DNA of 64,000 nucleotides from Zobellia russellii (GCF_018728565.1 NZ_JACSOI010000004.1:372001-436000); one strand, 5' to 3'. Counted from the first letter of the stretch, positions 8,333 through 18,634 are shown. Translations and numbers: made by a program. The notes: generated by a model not told the origin, from the letters alone.

Positions 8333-9284
8333 GAACTAGAATTTCATCATCGTATCGTATCATAAGCAAATCATTTTCCCAACAATCAAAGTCTTCCTCA
8401 ATATGTTTACCTTGAGTAAATTCCTCAATAATCCATTTTGGATAATTGGCTCCTGATAAATAGGATAGGGGGTAGCCACCACCAAATCTCGGGTTAATTT
8501 CTATAGCCCTCACCTTATCTTCTGTATTATGAACAAAAAATTGAGCAGTAAGACATCCAACAGCACCATTAACCTGGGCTAAATTCTTCTTAATGTAATC
8601 AACCAAGAGATTCTTAACGGTCAAAGCTTTATAAACTTCGCCATCTCTAACTTCAATCCGTTTACGAGGAACTACGCATTTTAGTTTGTTATCTTTTCCA
8701 TAATATAAATCGCAGGTGAATTCGTCATAAAAGTCATGGTCAAGGTACTCCAAGAACATGAGCTTATCATTTTCAAAATGATAGGAGGTCAAATCTTTTT
8801 CCTCCTTTATAAGATAAGTGTCTACACTACGACTACCGTCTATTGGCTTAATGAATAAGGGCAGTTCATAATTATTTTTTGAAAACTCTTTGGCTACCGC
8901 AACATTATGTTCCTCAAAAAACTTATGAATTTGTCTTTTATCCCTGCATTTGCCCACAAAATCAGATGAAGCTACTACAGGAGTAACCCCGTTTTTTTCT
9001 AAAAGAAGCCTATTTTGGGCGAGAGGTAGTAATTCTGTATCTATGGTTGGAATCAATAACTCAATATTCCTATCTCTACATTCTTTTATGAGAACATCAA
9101 AATAGTCAGGGTGTGTAACAAAAGGTACTTTAAAATAACCGTCGGCTATTTGGCAGGCTCCGGATAAAGTTGGATCGGCATCTGAAGCATATACCTTTGC
9201 ACTAGGATATATTTTTTTAAGTTCCTTTTGAAAAGCTCTGACAAGAGAAACGCGTCTGCCCGCAGAAGATATGAGAATGTTCAT
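8316..9284 (-). CDS. ATP-grasp ligase (carbamoyl-phosphate-synthase-large-subunit-like)
   Basis: This 322-residue ATP-grasp protein begins with a Rossmann-like pre-ATP-grasp part (ILISSAGRRVSLVRAFQ, YASDADPTLSGACQIAD). The central ATP-binding lobe includes PLFIKPIDGSRSVDTYLIK near 146-164, and the catalytic/metal block is AIEINPRFGGGYPLS near 263-277. Enzymes of this class join a carboxylate to an amine or other nucleophile through an acyl phosphate. It overlaps the GT2 gene by four bases (ATGA) and the HAD gene by 17, giving a tightly coupled run. It may attach an amino acid or carbamoyl-like group to a glycan building block; this is inference. Confidence 0.8.
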   Translation of the reverse strand: MNILISSAGRRVSLVRAFQKELKKIYPSAKVYASDADPTLSGACQIADGYFKVPFVTHPDYFDVLIKECRDRNIELLIPTIDTELLPLAQNRLLLEKNGVTPVVASSDFVGKCRDKRQIHKFFEEHNVAVAKEFSKNNYELPLFIKPIDGSRSVDTYLIKEEKDLTSYHFENDKLMFLEYLDHDFYDEFTCDLYYGKDNKLKCVVPRKRIEVRDGEVYKALTVKNLLVDYIKKNLAQVNGAVGCLTAQFFVHNTEDKVRAIEINPRFGGGYPLSYLSGANYPKWIIEEFTQGKHIEEDFDCWENDLLMIRYDDEILVHGYKG

Positions 9285-10300
9285 TGTGTTAAGGTGTAAA
9301 AAGATCGGAACATCTTTATGAATGGATTAATCAAAGGTTTTCTATTAAATACGAAAACCAAGCAAGAATAGCCTATTCCGTGATAATCTTCTCCTATGAA
9401 TTTTTTTAATGGGTAAGCATCTATTTTTTCGAAGTCTGATAACATTGCCGGAATCTCCGAAACTGATATATCTGACTTCATTAAGCGTACCATAAGGAAA
9501 AAAACAAACGATTGCTGTCTGGTCTTTAACCGTTTAATGCATGCTTGGGCATTTTCATGCTCCTTAGGAACAGTTGCTATTAACTTATCAAATACATGAG
9601 CGGCATTGGCGTTGTCATAAATCACTTTATTGTAATGTTCCGGGCTCTTATTTCGCATTGCCGAAGTTGGTAAAATGCGGTATCTATGTACGTCTAAATT
9701 GGTATGCGCCATTCTTTTGGCCTGGCAAAACAGCTCGGCAGTGAGTATGGCATCTTCCATCCATTTGCCTTCAATAAAACGGATCCCCGTATTCTTTATG
9801 AACTCTCTTTTTATAAGGTACCACCAGATTTCATTTTGGTGTTTCCTATGGGCCAAATAAGATATACCATCTTCAATAGTAAGATCGTTTAATTTACTGC
9901 CCAGGTTTTCGGAAACAGGATATTTTTTTTCTACAACAGACTTTGTTCTAAATGTAAGGATATCCAAACTATGATCTGAAGCTAATTTTAATAGCACCGG
10001 TAAAGTGTTTTCCGCTACATAATCATCTGGGTCCAAAAAATAAATATATTGGCCGTGTGCCAAGTCGTAACCTGAATTACGAGCGGCCCCAACCCCAGCA
10101 TTTTTTTTATCTATGACCTTTATATGGTCATTTTTTTTGGCATAGTCCATGGCAATTTCAAGCGTTTTGTCCTTGGACTCATCATTTACAATAATGATTT
10201 CATACTCTTCAGGGAGCAGGCTTTGCTTCATTAGGCTATCTACACATTCGGGCAGATAGAGTTCCATGTTGTAGCAGGGGATGATTATACTTAACTTCAT
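9281..10300 (-). CDS. Family 2 glycosyltransferase
   Basis: This 339-residue GT-A protein has an N-terminal nucleotide-binding core, [18 protein letters not shown], followed by [27 protein letters not shown] and the metal-binding YFLDPDDYV near 90-98. The C-terminal third is variable, as expected of acceptor-binding sequence, with no transmembrane helix visible. It transfers a sugar from a nucleotide donor to the growing lipid-linked repeat unit. Its start overlaps the upstream phosphoglycosyl transferase stop by four bases, so it is probably translated with it and may add an early sugar. Donor and linkage are not predictable. Confidence 0.9.
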   Translation of the reverse strand: MKLSIIIPCYNMELYLPECVDSLMKQSLLPEEYEIIIVNDESKDKTLEIAMDYAKKNDHIKVIDKKNAGVGAARNSGYDLAHGQYIYFLDPDDYVAENTLPVLLKLASDHSLDILTFRTKSVVEKKYPVSENLGSKLNDLTIEDGISYLAHRKHQNEIWWYLIKREFIKNTGIRFIEGKWMEDAILTAELFCQAKRMAHTNLDVHRYRILPTSAMRNKSPEHYNKVIYDNANAAHVFDKLIATVPKEHENAQACIKRLKTRQQSFVFFLMVRLMKSDISVSEIPAMLSDFEKIDAYPLKKFIGEDYHGIGYSCLVFVFNRKPLINPFIKMFRSFYTLTQ

Positions 10301-10908
10301 ACTTTACTGTTTCCTGTAAAAACTTCCATAGTTGCGCTTGAATCTGAACTAATTCCATCACTCTTGATAACCTTTTGGATAGTTAGAAAAACAATTTTTA
10401 AATCTAACCAAAACGAGCGGTTTTCAACGTACCAAACATCATATTCAAATTTTTTGTCCCAAGAAATCGCGTTTCTTCCATTTACTTGGGCCCAACCGGT
10501 AATACCCGGTCTTACTAAATGCCTTTTTTTTTGCATGTCATTATACAGGGGGAGGTAAGATACCAATAATGGCCTTGGGCCTATAAGGCTCATTTCACCT
10601 TTTAGAACATTAAGTAACTGGGGTAATTCATCAAGAGAAGTTTTTCTAATGAACCTGCCAATAGGTGTCAGTCTTACTTCATCAGGAAGAAAGTTGCCAT
10701 TTTCGTCTTTTTTGTCGTTCATAGTCTTGAATTTAAAGATTTTAAAAATCTTCTCGTTTTTTCCCGGTCTTTTTTGAACAAAGAAAACGTCTCCTTGATT
10801 GGAGACGGCTAAGAACACGATGACAAATACGATTATTGGACCGGCTACCATTAAACCGAATAGCGCTATAAAAAAGTCCAAAACCCGTTTTATAAAATGT
10901 TTGTACAT
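10297..10908 (-). CDS. Undecaprenyl-phosphate sugar phosphotransferase (PglC-like, initiating)
   Basis: This 203-residue monotopic phosphoglycosyl transferase is the short form without the N-terminal CoA-binding-like and multi-TM part. The N-terminal membrane segment is about residues 10-35. KFKTMND near 60, [11 protein letters not shown]-like [20 protein letters not shown] near 85-105 and SLIGPRPLL near 106-114 are the family core with the Asp-Glu catalytic pair. [12 protein letters not shown] follows near 140. It starts the repeat unit by moving a phospho-sugar onto undecaprenyl phosphate. A UDP-4-amino/diamino-sugar pathway further right (37.8-40.8 kb) makes a bacillosamine-like donor conceivable. 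Confidence 0.9.
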   Translation of the reverse strand: MYKHFIKRVLDFFIALFGLMVAGPIIVFVIVFLAVSNQGDVFFVQKRPGKNEKIFKIFKFKTMNDKKDENGNFLPDEVRLTPIGRFIRKTSLDELPQLLNVLKGEMSLIGPRPLLVSYLPLYNDMQKKRHLVRPGITGWAQVNGRNAISWDKKFEYDVWYVENRSFWLDLKIVFLTIQKVIKSDGISSDSSATMEVFTGNSKV

Positions 10909-11064
10909 ACTGGTTAAATATTCCTACGGCAAATTAACTATAATATTTTCTTTTTCATTGATCCAGATAGACCAATTACGGTTTTTATGGTTGTAGGGGG
11001 ATATTCGGATTTTTCTTTCATGCTAAGCAGAAGACCAGAACTTTTTTTAATACCGTTAGAGCTT

Positions 11065-12201
11065 TTATAGCTGTTTTTCAATAATATTAAAAATATGGCT
11101 GTTAATTAGATTCACATCAAATTTATTTTCGGCTAATTTTCTGCTTTCTTGACCCATAATTTCAATTTGTCCTGGGTTGTCCAAAAAGTATTTCATAGCG
11201 TCAACAAGAGGTTTTTCTTCTTTGGGGGCAATTAAAAAACCATTTTTGCCCTCAACAACAGTTTCTTTACAACCAGGCTGCATGGTGGTGATGATGGGCA
11301 TACCACTTGATAAAGCCTCTAGGATAGAGCGGGGTACGCCCTCTCTATAGTAAGTAGGCAATACAAAAATGTCTAATTCTGAAATAGATTTTGCTACATT
11401 GGTGGATTTACCATGATATACTATGGTCCCATTTCTGTCTAGTTCTTCAAGTTCTTTTTTTGAGACGGCAGAACTACTGTTTTCAGGAGGTTCGCCAATG
11501 ATATGAAATTCTGAATTAGGATAATGGGGTTTTAATTCTCGCGCCCCGTTCATAAGAAGTTCAACCCCTTTTTCCTTCATTAACCTGGCTACAAGTACAA
11601 ACTTAACAGCACTACTTGAGGAATGCCTTCTTGGTTTAAAGGAAAATTTGTCTAGGTTGATACCGGAACCGTTAACTACATGTAAAGATTGATTCCTTGC
11701 AACAATTTTATGGTTTTTGAAAAGTTCAAGATCGTCCGAATTTTGAAAAATAACGGCTTTGTTGGATTTTAAGGCTTTTCTATATAGAAACTCTGTTACG
11801 GACTGCAAAACTTTAGCCTTCGTGGTTACCCTGCTAAAAGTAAATCCGAGACCTGTAATTAGCGAAATTACAGGAATGCCAAGTTTCTTGGCAGCAAATG
11901 AGCCATAGATAACGGGTTTAATAGTGTACGGAAAAAGTACGTCTATTTTATGTGTTACCATTATAGTTTTCAGTTCCTTAATGGTATTATAATCGCTTAG
12001 CGGGTTTAAGCCGGTTCTTTGTAAGTTGAACGGTACAGGAATACCACCCAATTCGTGAACCATTTTTAATGTATTTTCATCAAAGTCGGGTCCGCCACAG
12101 TATACCTTAAAGCCTTTAGTTAATAAGTGCTTTATAAGGTCTCCTCTAAAATTGCTTAAAGAAAAGGAAGCGGAGCAGAGGATGAGTATATTTTTTGACA
12201 T
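11065..12201 (-). CDS. Family 4 glycosyltransferase (PglA/WcaA-like group)
   Basis: This 378-residue GT-B protein starts KNILILCSASFSLSNFRGDL and has the GT4 C-terminal Rossmann lobe with FVLVARLMKEKGVELLMNGA near 199-218. The nucleotide-sugar Glu motif is REGVPRSILEALSSGMPIIT near 287-306. Its N-terminal half (PYTIKPVIYGSFAAKKLGIP, SLITGLGFTF) resembles the group that adds an N-acetylhexosamine or uronic sugar to a lipid-linked N-acetyl sugar, as PglA does. Its nearness to the PglC-like gene fits an early step. It is ten bases downstream of the asparagine-synthase-like gene and probably cotranscribed with it. Confidence 0.85.
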   Translation of the reverse strand: MSKNILILCSASFSLSNFRGDLIKHLLTKGFKVYCGGPDFDENTLKMVHELGGIPVPFNLQRTGLNPLSDYNTIKELKTIMVTHKIDVLFPYTIKPVIYGSFAAKKLGIPVISLITGLGFTFSRVTTKAKVLQSVTEFLYRKALKSNKAVIFQNSDDLELFKNHKIVARNQSLHVVNGSGINLDKFSFKPRRHSSSSAVKFVLVARLMKEKGVELLMNGARELKPHYPNSEFHIIGEPPENSSSAVSKKELEELDRNGTIVYHGKSTNVAKSISELDIFVLPTYYREGVPRSILEALSSGMPIITTMQPGCKETVVEGKNGFLIAPKEEKPLVDAMKYFLDNPGQIEIMGQESRKLAENKFDVNLINSHIFNIIEKQL

Positions 12202-12210
12202 GCTTTTTAA

Positions 12211-14112
12211 TCAAAGTGACTTATAGGTGAAAGTGTACCATTTCTGAAAACAGTAATAGGACCAGACGATAAAAGTATTATCTTTTTTTCCACTTAGATG
12301 ATCTTGTACAATATTACGGATATATTCAACGTTAAAAATGTTTTGATTTTCTAAAAAACTTCTTTCAATATAAGATTGCATTTCTTTGCGTAAACTAGAA
12401 CGAAGCCAATCTCCAACAGGAGATCCAAAACCTTGTTTCCCTTTGTTTAGGAAATCATCAGGGAAATCACTTTTAAATGCCTCTTTAAGAATGTGCTTTT
12501 TGTCCCAACCTTTCATTAAAAATTTTTCAGGAAGGCTGTTTGCGAAATGCCATAGTTTCTTGTTTAAAAACGGAGCACGACATTCAATGGAATTTAACAT
12601 ACTTGTGCGGTCTACTTTGGCTAACATTCCTCCTTCCAAACTTAAGGTTTTGTCTACAAATCTAAAATCAGTAAGGCTACTAGGATTTTCAATATTGATT
12701 TTATCCTTATACTCTTTAAACAAATCTTTAACGACTAATTCTTTTTTAATCAGATATTGAAGCTGTTTTTCTGTATTAGCAAGGGATATAATATCCCAAT
12801 AATATTGCCCATTGTAATCAACAGTATTTAGCATTTTTCTGATTTGAAACCTTTTTCCCCTCCTGTCATCTTTATTCATTAGCATAGGAGTGATATTGTT
12901 CAAAATCATTTTATGCACTGTCTCAGGAATAATCGATGTATATTTTCTGTTGATTTTACCAACATAATATTTGTTGTATCCTCCGAAAATCTCATCTCCT
13001 CCATCTCCGGTAAGAGCTACTTTGACATGATTGCTGGTCTTTTGGGAAACTAAATAGGTGGGAAGAGCTGCCGTATCGGAAAAAGGTTCGTCAAAATTTA
13101 ATAAGATTTCATGAATATTATTTTTTAAATCATTTTCGCCGATAACGAACTCGTGATGTTTACTATTGATTTGTTTTGCAACAATTTGAGATTTATCGGT
13201 TTCGTCATAATTGGCTTTCTCAAAACCAATTGAAAAGGTATTGATACGACTCTCGCTCATTCTGGATAAACAGAGGGAGACAATTGAACTGTCTACGCCG
13301 CCTGATAGAAAAGTCCCTATGGGGACATCCGAAACAGCTCTACTTTCGACACTCTCAGTAACCAAATTTTTAGTAGCTGTCTTAGCTGTTTTAAAGTCAA
13401 TGTTTTCTTTGGCACTGTTGAATTCTGGCTCTATTTGATGAATTTTATATTCTTTTTCTAAAAGATTAAATTCCAAATAATGATTGGCTTCAAGTTTATA
13501 TATAGAATCATAAATGGTATGGGGAGCCGGGATGTAGGTGAGTCGGAGGAAGTGATTTAGTCCAGGAATGGAAATTGCTGGTTTTGATTTGATGACGGAA
13601 AGTAAAGATTTTAACTCCGAGCCCCAGATAAATTTTTCTTCAATGAAAGAATAGTACAAAGGTTTTTCACCAAAGAAATCTCTAGCAATAAAGACTTTGT
13701 TTTGTTTTTTATCAAAAATGCTAAAACCAAACATGCCGTCTAGCTTTTTAAAAGACGCAGCTCCTTCTAGTTCATAAAGTTTTAGAATTACTTCGGTATC
13801 ACTGTTCGTTTTGAAATGGATGCCTTTTGCGGTTAGTTGCGCTCTGATTTGCCGGTAGTTATATATTTCACCGTTAAAAACAATTACTATTTTTTTATCA
13901 TCGCTGTAAATGGGTTGTTTACCTGATTCAAGGTCAATTATCGAAAGCCTGCGCATTCCTAAAGCTATACTGTAGTCACTGTTTTGCTCGATAAACGTGC
14001 CATCGTCATCGGGCCCACGATGAACGATTAAATCATTCATTGTTGTTATATCTGATTTTAATTTACCAGGTTCAATAGGGAGTGTATATATGAAACCATT
14101 AATTCCGCACAT
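12211..14112 (-). CDS. asnB: Glutamine-dependent asparagine synthase-like amidotransferase
   Basis: This 633-residue two-domain protein has Cys2 of MCGINGF as the Ntn glutaminase nucleophile, with RGPDDDG and FNGEIYNYRQIR supporting the glutaminase half. The synthase half carries the PP-loop FLSGGVDSSIVSLCL near 267-281 and GDGGDEIFGGYNKYY near 360. Copies inside polysaccharide loci (WbpS/AsnB-like) often amidate uronic-acid carboxyls rather than making free asparagine. This locus makes UDP-HexNAcA and UDP-uronic acids, so uronamide formation is a reasonable inference. All catalytic residues that I can check are present. Neighbours at ten and twelve bases suggest one operon. Confidence 0.9.
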   Translation of the reverse strand: MCGINGFIYTLPIEPGKLKSDITTMNDLIVHRGPDDDGTFIEQNSDYSIALGMRRLSIIDLESGKQPIYSDDKKIVIVFNGEIYNYRQIRAQLTAKGIHFKTNSDTEVILKLYELEGAASFKKLDGMFGFSIFDKKQNKVFIARDFFGEKPLYYSFIEEKFIWGSELKSLLSVIKSKPAISIPGLNHFLRLTYIPAPHTIYDSIYKLEANHYLEFNLLEKEYKIHQIEPEFNSAKENIDFKTAKTATKNLVTESVESRAVSDVPIGTFLSGGVDSSIVSLCLSRMSESRINTFSIGFEKANYDETDKSQIVAKQINSKHHEFVIGENDLKNNIHEILLNFDEPFSDTAALPTYLVSQKTSNHVKVALTGDGGDEIFGGYNKYYVGKINRKYTSIIPETVHKMILNNITPMLMNKDDRRGKRFQIRKMLNTVDYNGQYYWDIISLANTEKQLQYLIKKELVVKDLFKEYKDKINIENPSSLTDFRFVDKTLSLEGGMLAKVDRTSMLNSIECRAPFLNKKLWHFANSLPEKFLMKGWDKKHILKEAFKSDFPDDFLNKGKQGFGSPVGDWLRSSLRKEMQSYIERSFLENQNIFNVEYIRNIVQDHLSGKKDNTFIVWSYYCFQKWYTFTYKSL

Positions 14113-14124
14113 AATAAGGGGGCC

Positions 14125-15276
14125 TTATGAGTTTAAAAAAGTTTTGAATAGGTCGTAAATTTTTTCAAGATCGAAATCTTTCGATCTTTTTAGACTCATT
14201 TTTGAATAGTGAATGCATTTATTGGGATTTTCTTGTAAATAGTTAATAGCTTTTAATAAGCCAATATGGTCATTGTTGTTTATTAATATGCCGTATTCCG
14301 CTAAAACAAAGTCATTAATAGGGATGTTTACTTGCTCGTTTTGGTTTAGCAACTCCAAAGGGCCTGAAAGGCAGTTTGTTGAAATGCAAGGTAGTCCGTA
14401 GCTCATAGCTTCTAACAGGGCATTAGGGAATCCTTCGGTATGTGATGATAACACGAAACAGTGGTTTTGTAACATGTATTCACCAACGTTTTTAACTTTT
14501 CCTTGAAAATTAACTTTACTCTGTAGGTTATTGGTTTTTACGAAATTTTTCAGTGCATCTTCTAAATGCCCTCCTCCCAATAAGTCGAATTTTATATTCG
14601 AGTTAAAATCGTTTTTTAATGCTTTTAAAATCATGATATGATTTTTTCTTGTATTTAAGGTTCCTGCTGTAATTATTCTAAATTCTCTTTCAGAATACTG
14701 CAAATCTTCGGGATTGATTGTATGTAAGGGGAGCTCTATAGGGTTATATATTACTTCCATTGGAATTTTAACCCCAAAATTATTTTTTAAATCGGCATTG
14801 ATATAATAAGAGTTGGAAAACAACTTGTCGCAACGATTATATAATAATGGGTAAAAGATTTTTGCAATGTAAAGCGATAGTTTACTTGTGGTGTTGTCGG
14901 AAGGAAAACCTCGTTCACTAATAATCGATAAAGCTCGATTGTTGAAAATTGAATTTATGCCATTTATGAAATTAGGGAAGGCTAGGAAAGATATAGCATA
15001 ATTTATTTTTAAATCGGTTAAAATTCTTCGATATTTGGAATTAAACTGTAGAGCATCGGAAATTTTTTTATAGAAGGGTCTAGTGGGTTTTTTGTCGCAG
15101 AGAATAATCGTTTTGACCTGTTCTGGGATAGGGAAGTGTATTTCATTGTAAAAAAGAATAAGGGTAACCTCATAATCATTAACAAGCTCCTTCATAAGCA
15201 AGCTTATAACCTTTTCGGCTCCTCCGCTTGCAAGGGATATATTTAGTATGGATAATTTTGGTTTTGAACCTAACAT
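14125..15276 (-). CDS. Family 4 glycosyltransferase
   Basis: This 383-residue GT4 protein has an N-terminal acceptor lobe beginning LSILNISLASGGAEKVISLL (the SGGAE signature). The C-terminal donor lobe has IITAGTLNTRKNHIMILKAL near 200-219 and the Glu motif TEGFPNALLEAMSYGLPCIS near 283-302, followed by CLSGPLELL. It has no membrane span. It belongs to the same subgroup as the genes at 15321 and 21132, which share SGGAE and the SGP/TGP motif, so these may have arisen by duplication and add successive sugars. Donor unknown. Confidence 0.9.
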   Translation of the reverse strand: MLGSKPKLSILNISLASGGAEKVISLLMKELVNDYEVTLILFYNEIHFPIPEQVKTIILCDKKPTRPFYKKISDALQFNSKYRRILTDLKINYAISFLAFPNFINGINSIFNNRALSIISERGFPSDNTTSKLSLYIAKIFYPLLYNRCDKLFSNSYYINADLKNNFGVKIPMEVIYNPIELPLHTINPEDLQYSEREFRIITAGTLNTRKNHIMILKALKNDFNSNIKFDLLGGGHLEDALKNFVKTNNLQSKVNFQGKVKNVGEYMLQNHCFVLSSHTEGFPNALLEAMSYGLPCISTNCLSGPLELLNQNEQVNIPINDFVLAEYGILINNNDHIGLLKAINYLQENPNKCIHYSKMSLKRSKDFDLEKIYDLFKTFLNS

Positions 15277-15320
15277 GTATGATTATTTGTAGTCAAGGTA
15301 ATTGAAAATATAACAGCTAC

Positions 15321-16403
15321 TTACCTTTGATTATGCAATTGCTCAATTAGTGATTCCCATTTTTCACCTACATTTTTCATAGAAAATTTTTCCATTGAAG
15401 AGGGAGCATTGGCTCTTAAACGATTCCTTAACTCAGGGTTTTTGATTAAGTTTTCTAAGCCAAACTTCATTTTTTCAAGGTTCTGGTCTTCGATTAAAAT
15501 TCCATTTTCATTGTTGGTGATAATATCTGAAGGACCGGAAACACAATCAAAAGAAATACAGCAGACACCTTGTGACATTGCTTCCAGAAGTGTCATGGGT
15601 AATCCTTCATATCTCGAAGTCAGAATAAAAATACTCGAATTATTGAGTAATTGCTGTATATCCGTTCTGTGTCCAGTGAATATGACTTTATTTTCTACAT
15701 TTAATTCCTTGGCTTTATTAAGGAGATAAGTATGTCCCTCCTTACCGTCTCCTACTATTTTAAGTTTCCAATCAGGATATTTGTCTAAAATATAAGCGGA
15801 GATATCGAGTAGGTTATCAAACCCTTTGTTGTCATATCGATCTAAATCACCAATAGCCAAAATTTCTTTATTCTTAAAGTCTTCTGATTGATTGCTATTG
15901 ATTATCTCAAAAGGACATGGATTAGGCATTAGCCAAACATTGTTGTTTCGTTTTTCGAAATATTCTTGATCAAATTTGGTTAAAATGGTCACTGCATCAG
16001 CGTAACGATAAAGGTTGTTCCTTAGAAACTTCCGGGCAAAATTGTTAAACTGCAAATGGTTAGTGTGCTCCGAAACAATAATTTTTAGCTTAAATATTTT
16101 AGCAATCGGAATTGACATATAACTCAACAGACTAATATGGGAGCTTATTATGTCTGGTCTGTTTTTCTTTTGTTTATAAAAATTCAATAGGCTAAAAAAA
16201 CCGTTAACGACTACAGACTGAAAAAAGGGATGGCTGTGTAGTTTTATTCTTTCAACTTTTGGACTTAAATCGTACTTATCTGAACCTTGAAAAGTGATAA
16301 TTCTTACGATGTGTCCTTTGTCTACTAAATAGTTGGCTAATAAACTGACAACTCTTTCAGCTCCACCGCCACTCATTTTATTGATTAAAAAATCGATTCT
16401 CAT
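15321..16403 (-). CDS. Family 4 glycosyltransferase
   Basis: From the ATG at 16403 the protein is 360 residues and begins MRIDFLINKMSGGGAERVVS, a normal GT4 N-terminus. A start at 16448 would add 15 residues and overlap the upstream gene, so 16403 is preferred. The donor lobe shows LAIGDLDRYDNKGFDNLLDI and the Glu motif YEGLPMTLLEAMSQGVCCIS, then CVSGPSDIITNNENG. It presumably adds one sugar to the lipid-linked repeat. Spacing to the upstream ATP-grasp gene is 28 bases. Specificity cannot be inferred. Confidence 0.88.
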   Translation of the reverse strand: MRIDFLINKMSGGGAERVVSLLANYLVDKGHIVRIITFQGSDKYDLSPKVERIKLHSHPFFQSVVVNGFFSLLNFYKQKKNRPDIISSHISLLSYMSIPIAKIFKLKIIVSEHTNHLQFNNFARKFLRNNLYRYADAVTILTKFDQEYFEKRNNNVWLMPNPCPFEIINSNQSEDFKNKEILAIGDLDRYDNKGFDNLLDISAYILDKYPDWKLKIVGDGKEGHTYLLNKAKELNVENKVIFTGHRTDIQQLLNNSSIFILTSRYEGLPMTLLEAMSQGVCCISFDCVSGPSDIITNNENGILIEDQNLEKMKFGLENLIKNPELRNRLRANAPSSMEKFSMKNVGEKWESLIEQLHNQR

Positions 16404-16431
16404 AGCAATTTTAAGGAAGGTTTTGAACGGG

Positions 16432-17370
16432 TTAATTGATTTTGTCAATATTCAATTCTTTTCCAAGCGTATAATCCCACTCTTTTGGTAAAATAGGTTG
16501 GAGTCCGCCATCGTGATGAAAGGTGAGTTCTCCAAAAAATAGTACACCGTCGATATCGTACCAGTCAACTCTTACATAAGCAAAAGGTTCCGATAATTTT
16601 TGAGATAATAATATCATTTTCTCTAAGGTTTTCGGTTTTTCTGCGTCCTCTATGGAAGGGTCGGTATATTTACCATTGCCTTTTGGTGATGACCATTTGT
16701 ATGGTTCTCGATTCCAATTGACGTCGTACCAGTTTCGGTGATGATGGTCTGTTCCCCTTCCCATATCGACTTGAATCATTCGTACATTTCCATTAAAACA
16801 ATGCAACTTATAGTCCATCGGGATGTTACCATTTTTATCCATTAAAAGTTGCTCAACAATGATACAGGGTTTTATTTTTTTGTATTGCCATTCTCGAGAT
16901 GTACGAAAGTAATTTTTGCTCATTCGATCTTTCAATGAGTCTCTGACGCCAGCCCAATTAATATTGGTTTCTTCTGTTACAAATATACCCCCTCCACTGT
17001 CATGGTTTGTCTTTATGATACACGGGCGTTTATTTATCGTATTCTCGTTAATTTGGGTAACATCTTCGGTTTGAAGATAAAGAGGGACTAGAAACTCCTC
17101 GCCAATTTTACTTTTCACATAATCTCTTACCGCGTACTTGTCAGCACATTGAGTGTGCAGCGGGGTTCTGTCGTACAATTTTAACCAATTTATTTTTTCG
17201 TTTAATGATTTGGGATTGTTAAAGTTGATTTTTCTTCCAAATGATTTTTTAAACGCTCTTTGTATATATGGCTTATCAGGAACCGTTTTTATATATAAAT
17301 CTATTCCAAACCCAATAATTATATTCCCGAGTTTAGTATTGTAATATAATTGCTTTAGAAAATTATACAT
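16432..17370 (-). CDS. TupA-like ATP-grasp protein
   Basis: This 312-residue protein matches the TupA-like ATP-grasp family, named for teichuronopeptide synthesis, where glutamate or similar residues are attached to a polymer. Visible features are the N-terminal block NNPKSLNEKINWLKLYDRTP, then CADKYAVRDYV, the ATP-binding RPCIIKTNHDSGGGIFV near 113-129, PMDYKLHCFNGN near 190, and a C-terminal RVDWYDIDGVLFFGELTFHH near 272-291 that supplies metal ligands. It lies between the Wzy-like polymerase and a GT4, which suggests addition of an amino acid or similar acyl group to the repeat unit. The actual ligand is unknown. Confidence 0.85.
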   Translation of the reverse strand: MYNFLKQLYYNTKLGNIIIGFGIDLYIKTVPDKPYIQRAFKKSFGRKINFNNPKSLNEKINWLKLYDRTPLHTQCADKYAVRDYVKSKIGEEFLVPLYLQTEDVTQINENTINKRPCIIKTNHDSGGGIFVTEETNINWAGVRDSLKDRMSKNYFRTSREWQYKKIKPCIIVEQLLMDKNGNIPMDYKLHCFNGNVRMIQVDMGRGTDHHHRNWYDVNWNREPYKWSSPKGNGKYTDPSIEDAEKPKTLEKMILLSQKLSEPFAYVRVDWYDIDGVLFFGELTFHHDGGLQPILPKEWDYTLGKELNIDKIN

Positions 17371-17395
17371 TTTACTCTATATTTTTAAGTTGTAA

Positions 17396-18517
17396 TTATG
17401 GATTTAGTTTATCTAATTTCTGAATATTCAGATAAACGTACATTGTCATGAAAAGATTGTAATAGTTGTCATAATAGCCATGGCCGGTTAATAGGAATAG
17501 GGCAATAGTACAACTGAGGTAAAAAAAAGTGGGATTTTCACGAATATGAGCCAAACTTCTTCTAATGACGTATAGATAAATACCTATAAAAATTAGAAAC
17601 GGTATGAAACCTGATTCACCTAGAATCATTAAGTAAGCATTGTGCACACCTGGACGATGGCCAAAATGGTTTCCTTGTAGTTTCTGATAACCGTGACCAA
17701 AAAAAGGTTTTTCTAAAATCACATTAGTATATAAAGCCCATGTTTCGGTTCTGGAGTCTTTTTCAATAGTTTTGACCTGTACTTCCTCTTGTGAGTCAAA
17801 AATACTCTGTAAAGCGTTAAATCGTTCTGTATTTAGGGATAGGAATGTTGAAACGGAAAATACTATTAATATAGATAGGGCGCCTACTGCAGGGCCTATT
17901 AAGTTTTTTCTATCATTCAATATTGATACGGCACTTATAATTAGCCATATAGCGATAAAGGTGCGTGAAAAAGTTAAGATTCCTCCTAGTGTAAATATCA
18001 ATTGTCCTAGAATTCTAGTTTTTACATTTTTTATGGTAAAAACGAGTGCATATCCTCCAATACAAATTGCACCTGCGGCATTGGGGTTTAAATAAAAGCC
18101 GCTATATCTTCCATAGTTTGCGGCAAAACTACCATTTGCTGTTGGGAAGATAGAAGCGTTGATTATTATACTTAGAGCGCCGATTAGTAGAAAAAAGTAG
18201 ATTTCCTTATTCGTTGTATTATATATAACCTGGGCGCTGAATACAACTACAATCATAGATCTTATCAATTCCTTGAAAAAATCAATATCGTGCACGCCGC
18301 TATAGTTGTACCCACTGATGGTAAAGTATAATATAGTAAGAAGAACAAACGGGAGGGGAGGAGCATACTTTTTCTTTGACAATATAAAGTAGCCTATTAA
18401 TAAAATGGACAACAAATAACTGGCAATACTACCGAAGGAACTGCCGAAATATACCAATAAATAGGAGGGCATATTCCATAAAGCTAAAACTAAGATAATG
18501 TATCTTATTATTTGCAT
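17396..18517 (-). CDS. Wzy-like O-antigen/polysaccharide polymerase
   Basis: This 373-residue protein is almost entirely transmembrane, with about ten hydrophobic segments. A larger periplasmic loop lies after residue 220, containing the charged stretch DSQEEVQVKTIEKDSRTETW. The family signature GHRPGVHNAYLMILGESGFI near 290-309 is the Wzy_C/O-antigen-ligase HN...E.G pattern. In a Wzx/Wzy pathway this enzyme joins repeat units at the periplasmic face. O-antigen ligase has the same fold and cannot be excluded, but the flippase, Wza and BY-kinase nearby favour polymerase. It is 25 bases downstream of nothing on its own strand: a lone plus-strand gene follows divergently, so this is the head of a minus-strand run. 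Confidence 0.85.
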   Translation of the reverse strand: MQIIRYIILVLALWNMPSYLLVYFGSSFGSIASYLLSILLIGYFILSKKKYAPPLPFVLLTILYFTISGYNYSGVHDIDFFKELIRSMIVVVFSAQVIYNTTNKEIYFFLLIGALSIIINASIFPTANGSFAANYGRYSGFYLNPNAAGAICIGGYALVFTIKNVKTRILGQLIFTLGGILTFSRTFIAIWLIISAVSILNDRKNLIGPAVGALSILIVFSVSTFLSLNTERFNALQSIFDSQEEVQVKTIEKDSRTETWALYTNVILEKPFFGHGYQKLQGNHFGHRPGVHNAYLMILGESGFIPFLIFIGIYLYVIRRSLAHIRENPTFFYLSCTIALFLLTGHGYYDNYYNLFMTMYVYLNIQKLDKLNP

Positions 18518-18626
18518 TTTTAGTTTTTTGAGGATTTAGCGTTTAGGGGGGCTATAATCCTAAGTCTGAAAAATATTATTTATAAGTTCTTCTAAACGTT
18601 ATAGTGATTATTTAATACAGTTACAA

Positions 18627-18634
18627 TACTTTTG
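18627..18634 (+). promoter_or_regulatory. Candidate Bacteroidota -7 element for the plus-strand ATP-grasp gene
   Basis: TACTTTTG matches the TAnnTTTG consensus exactly and lies 53 bases before the ATG at 18688. No clear -33 TTTG is seen at the expected spacing, so the call is tentative. Confidence 0.35.
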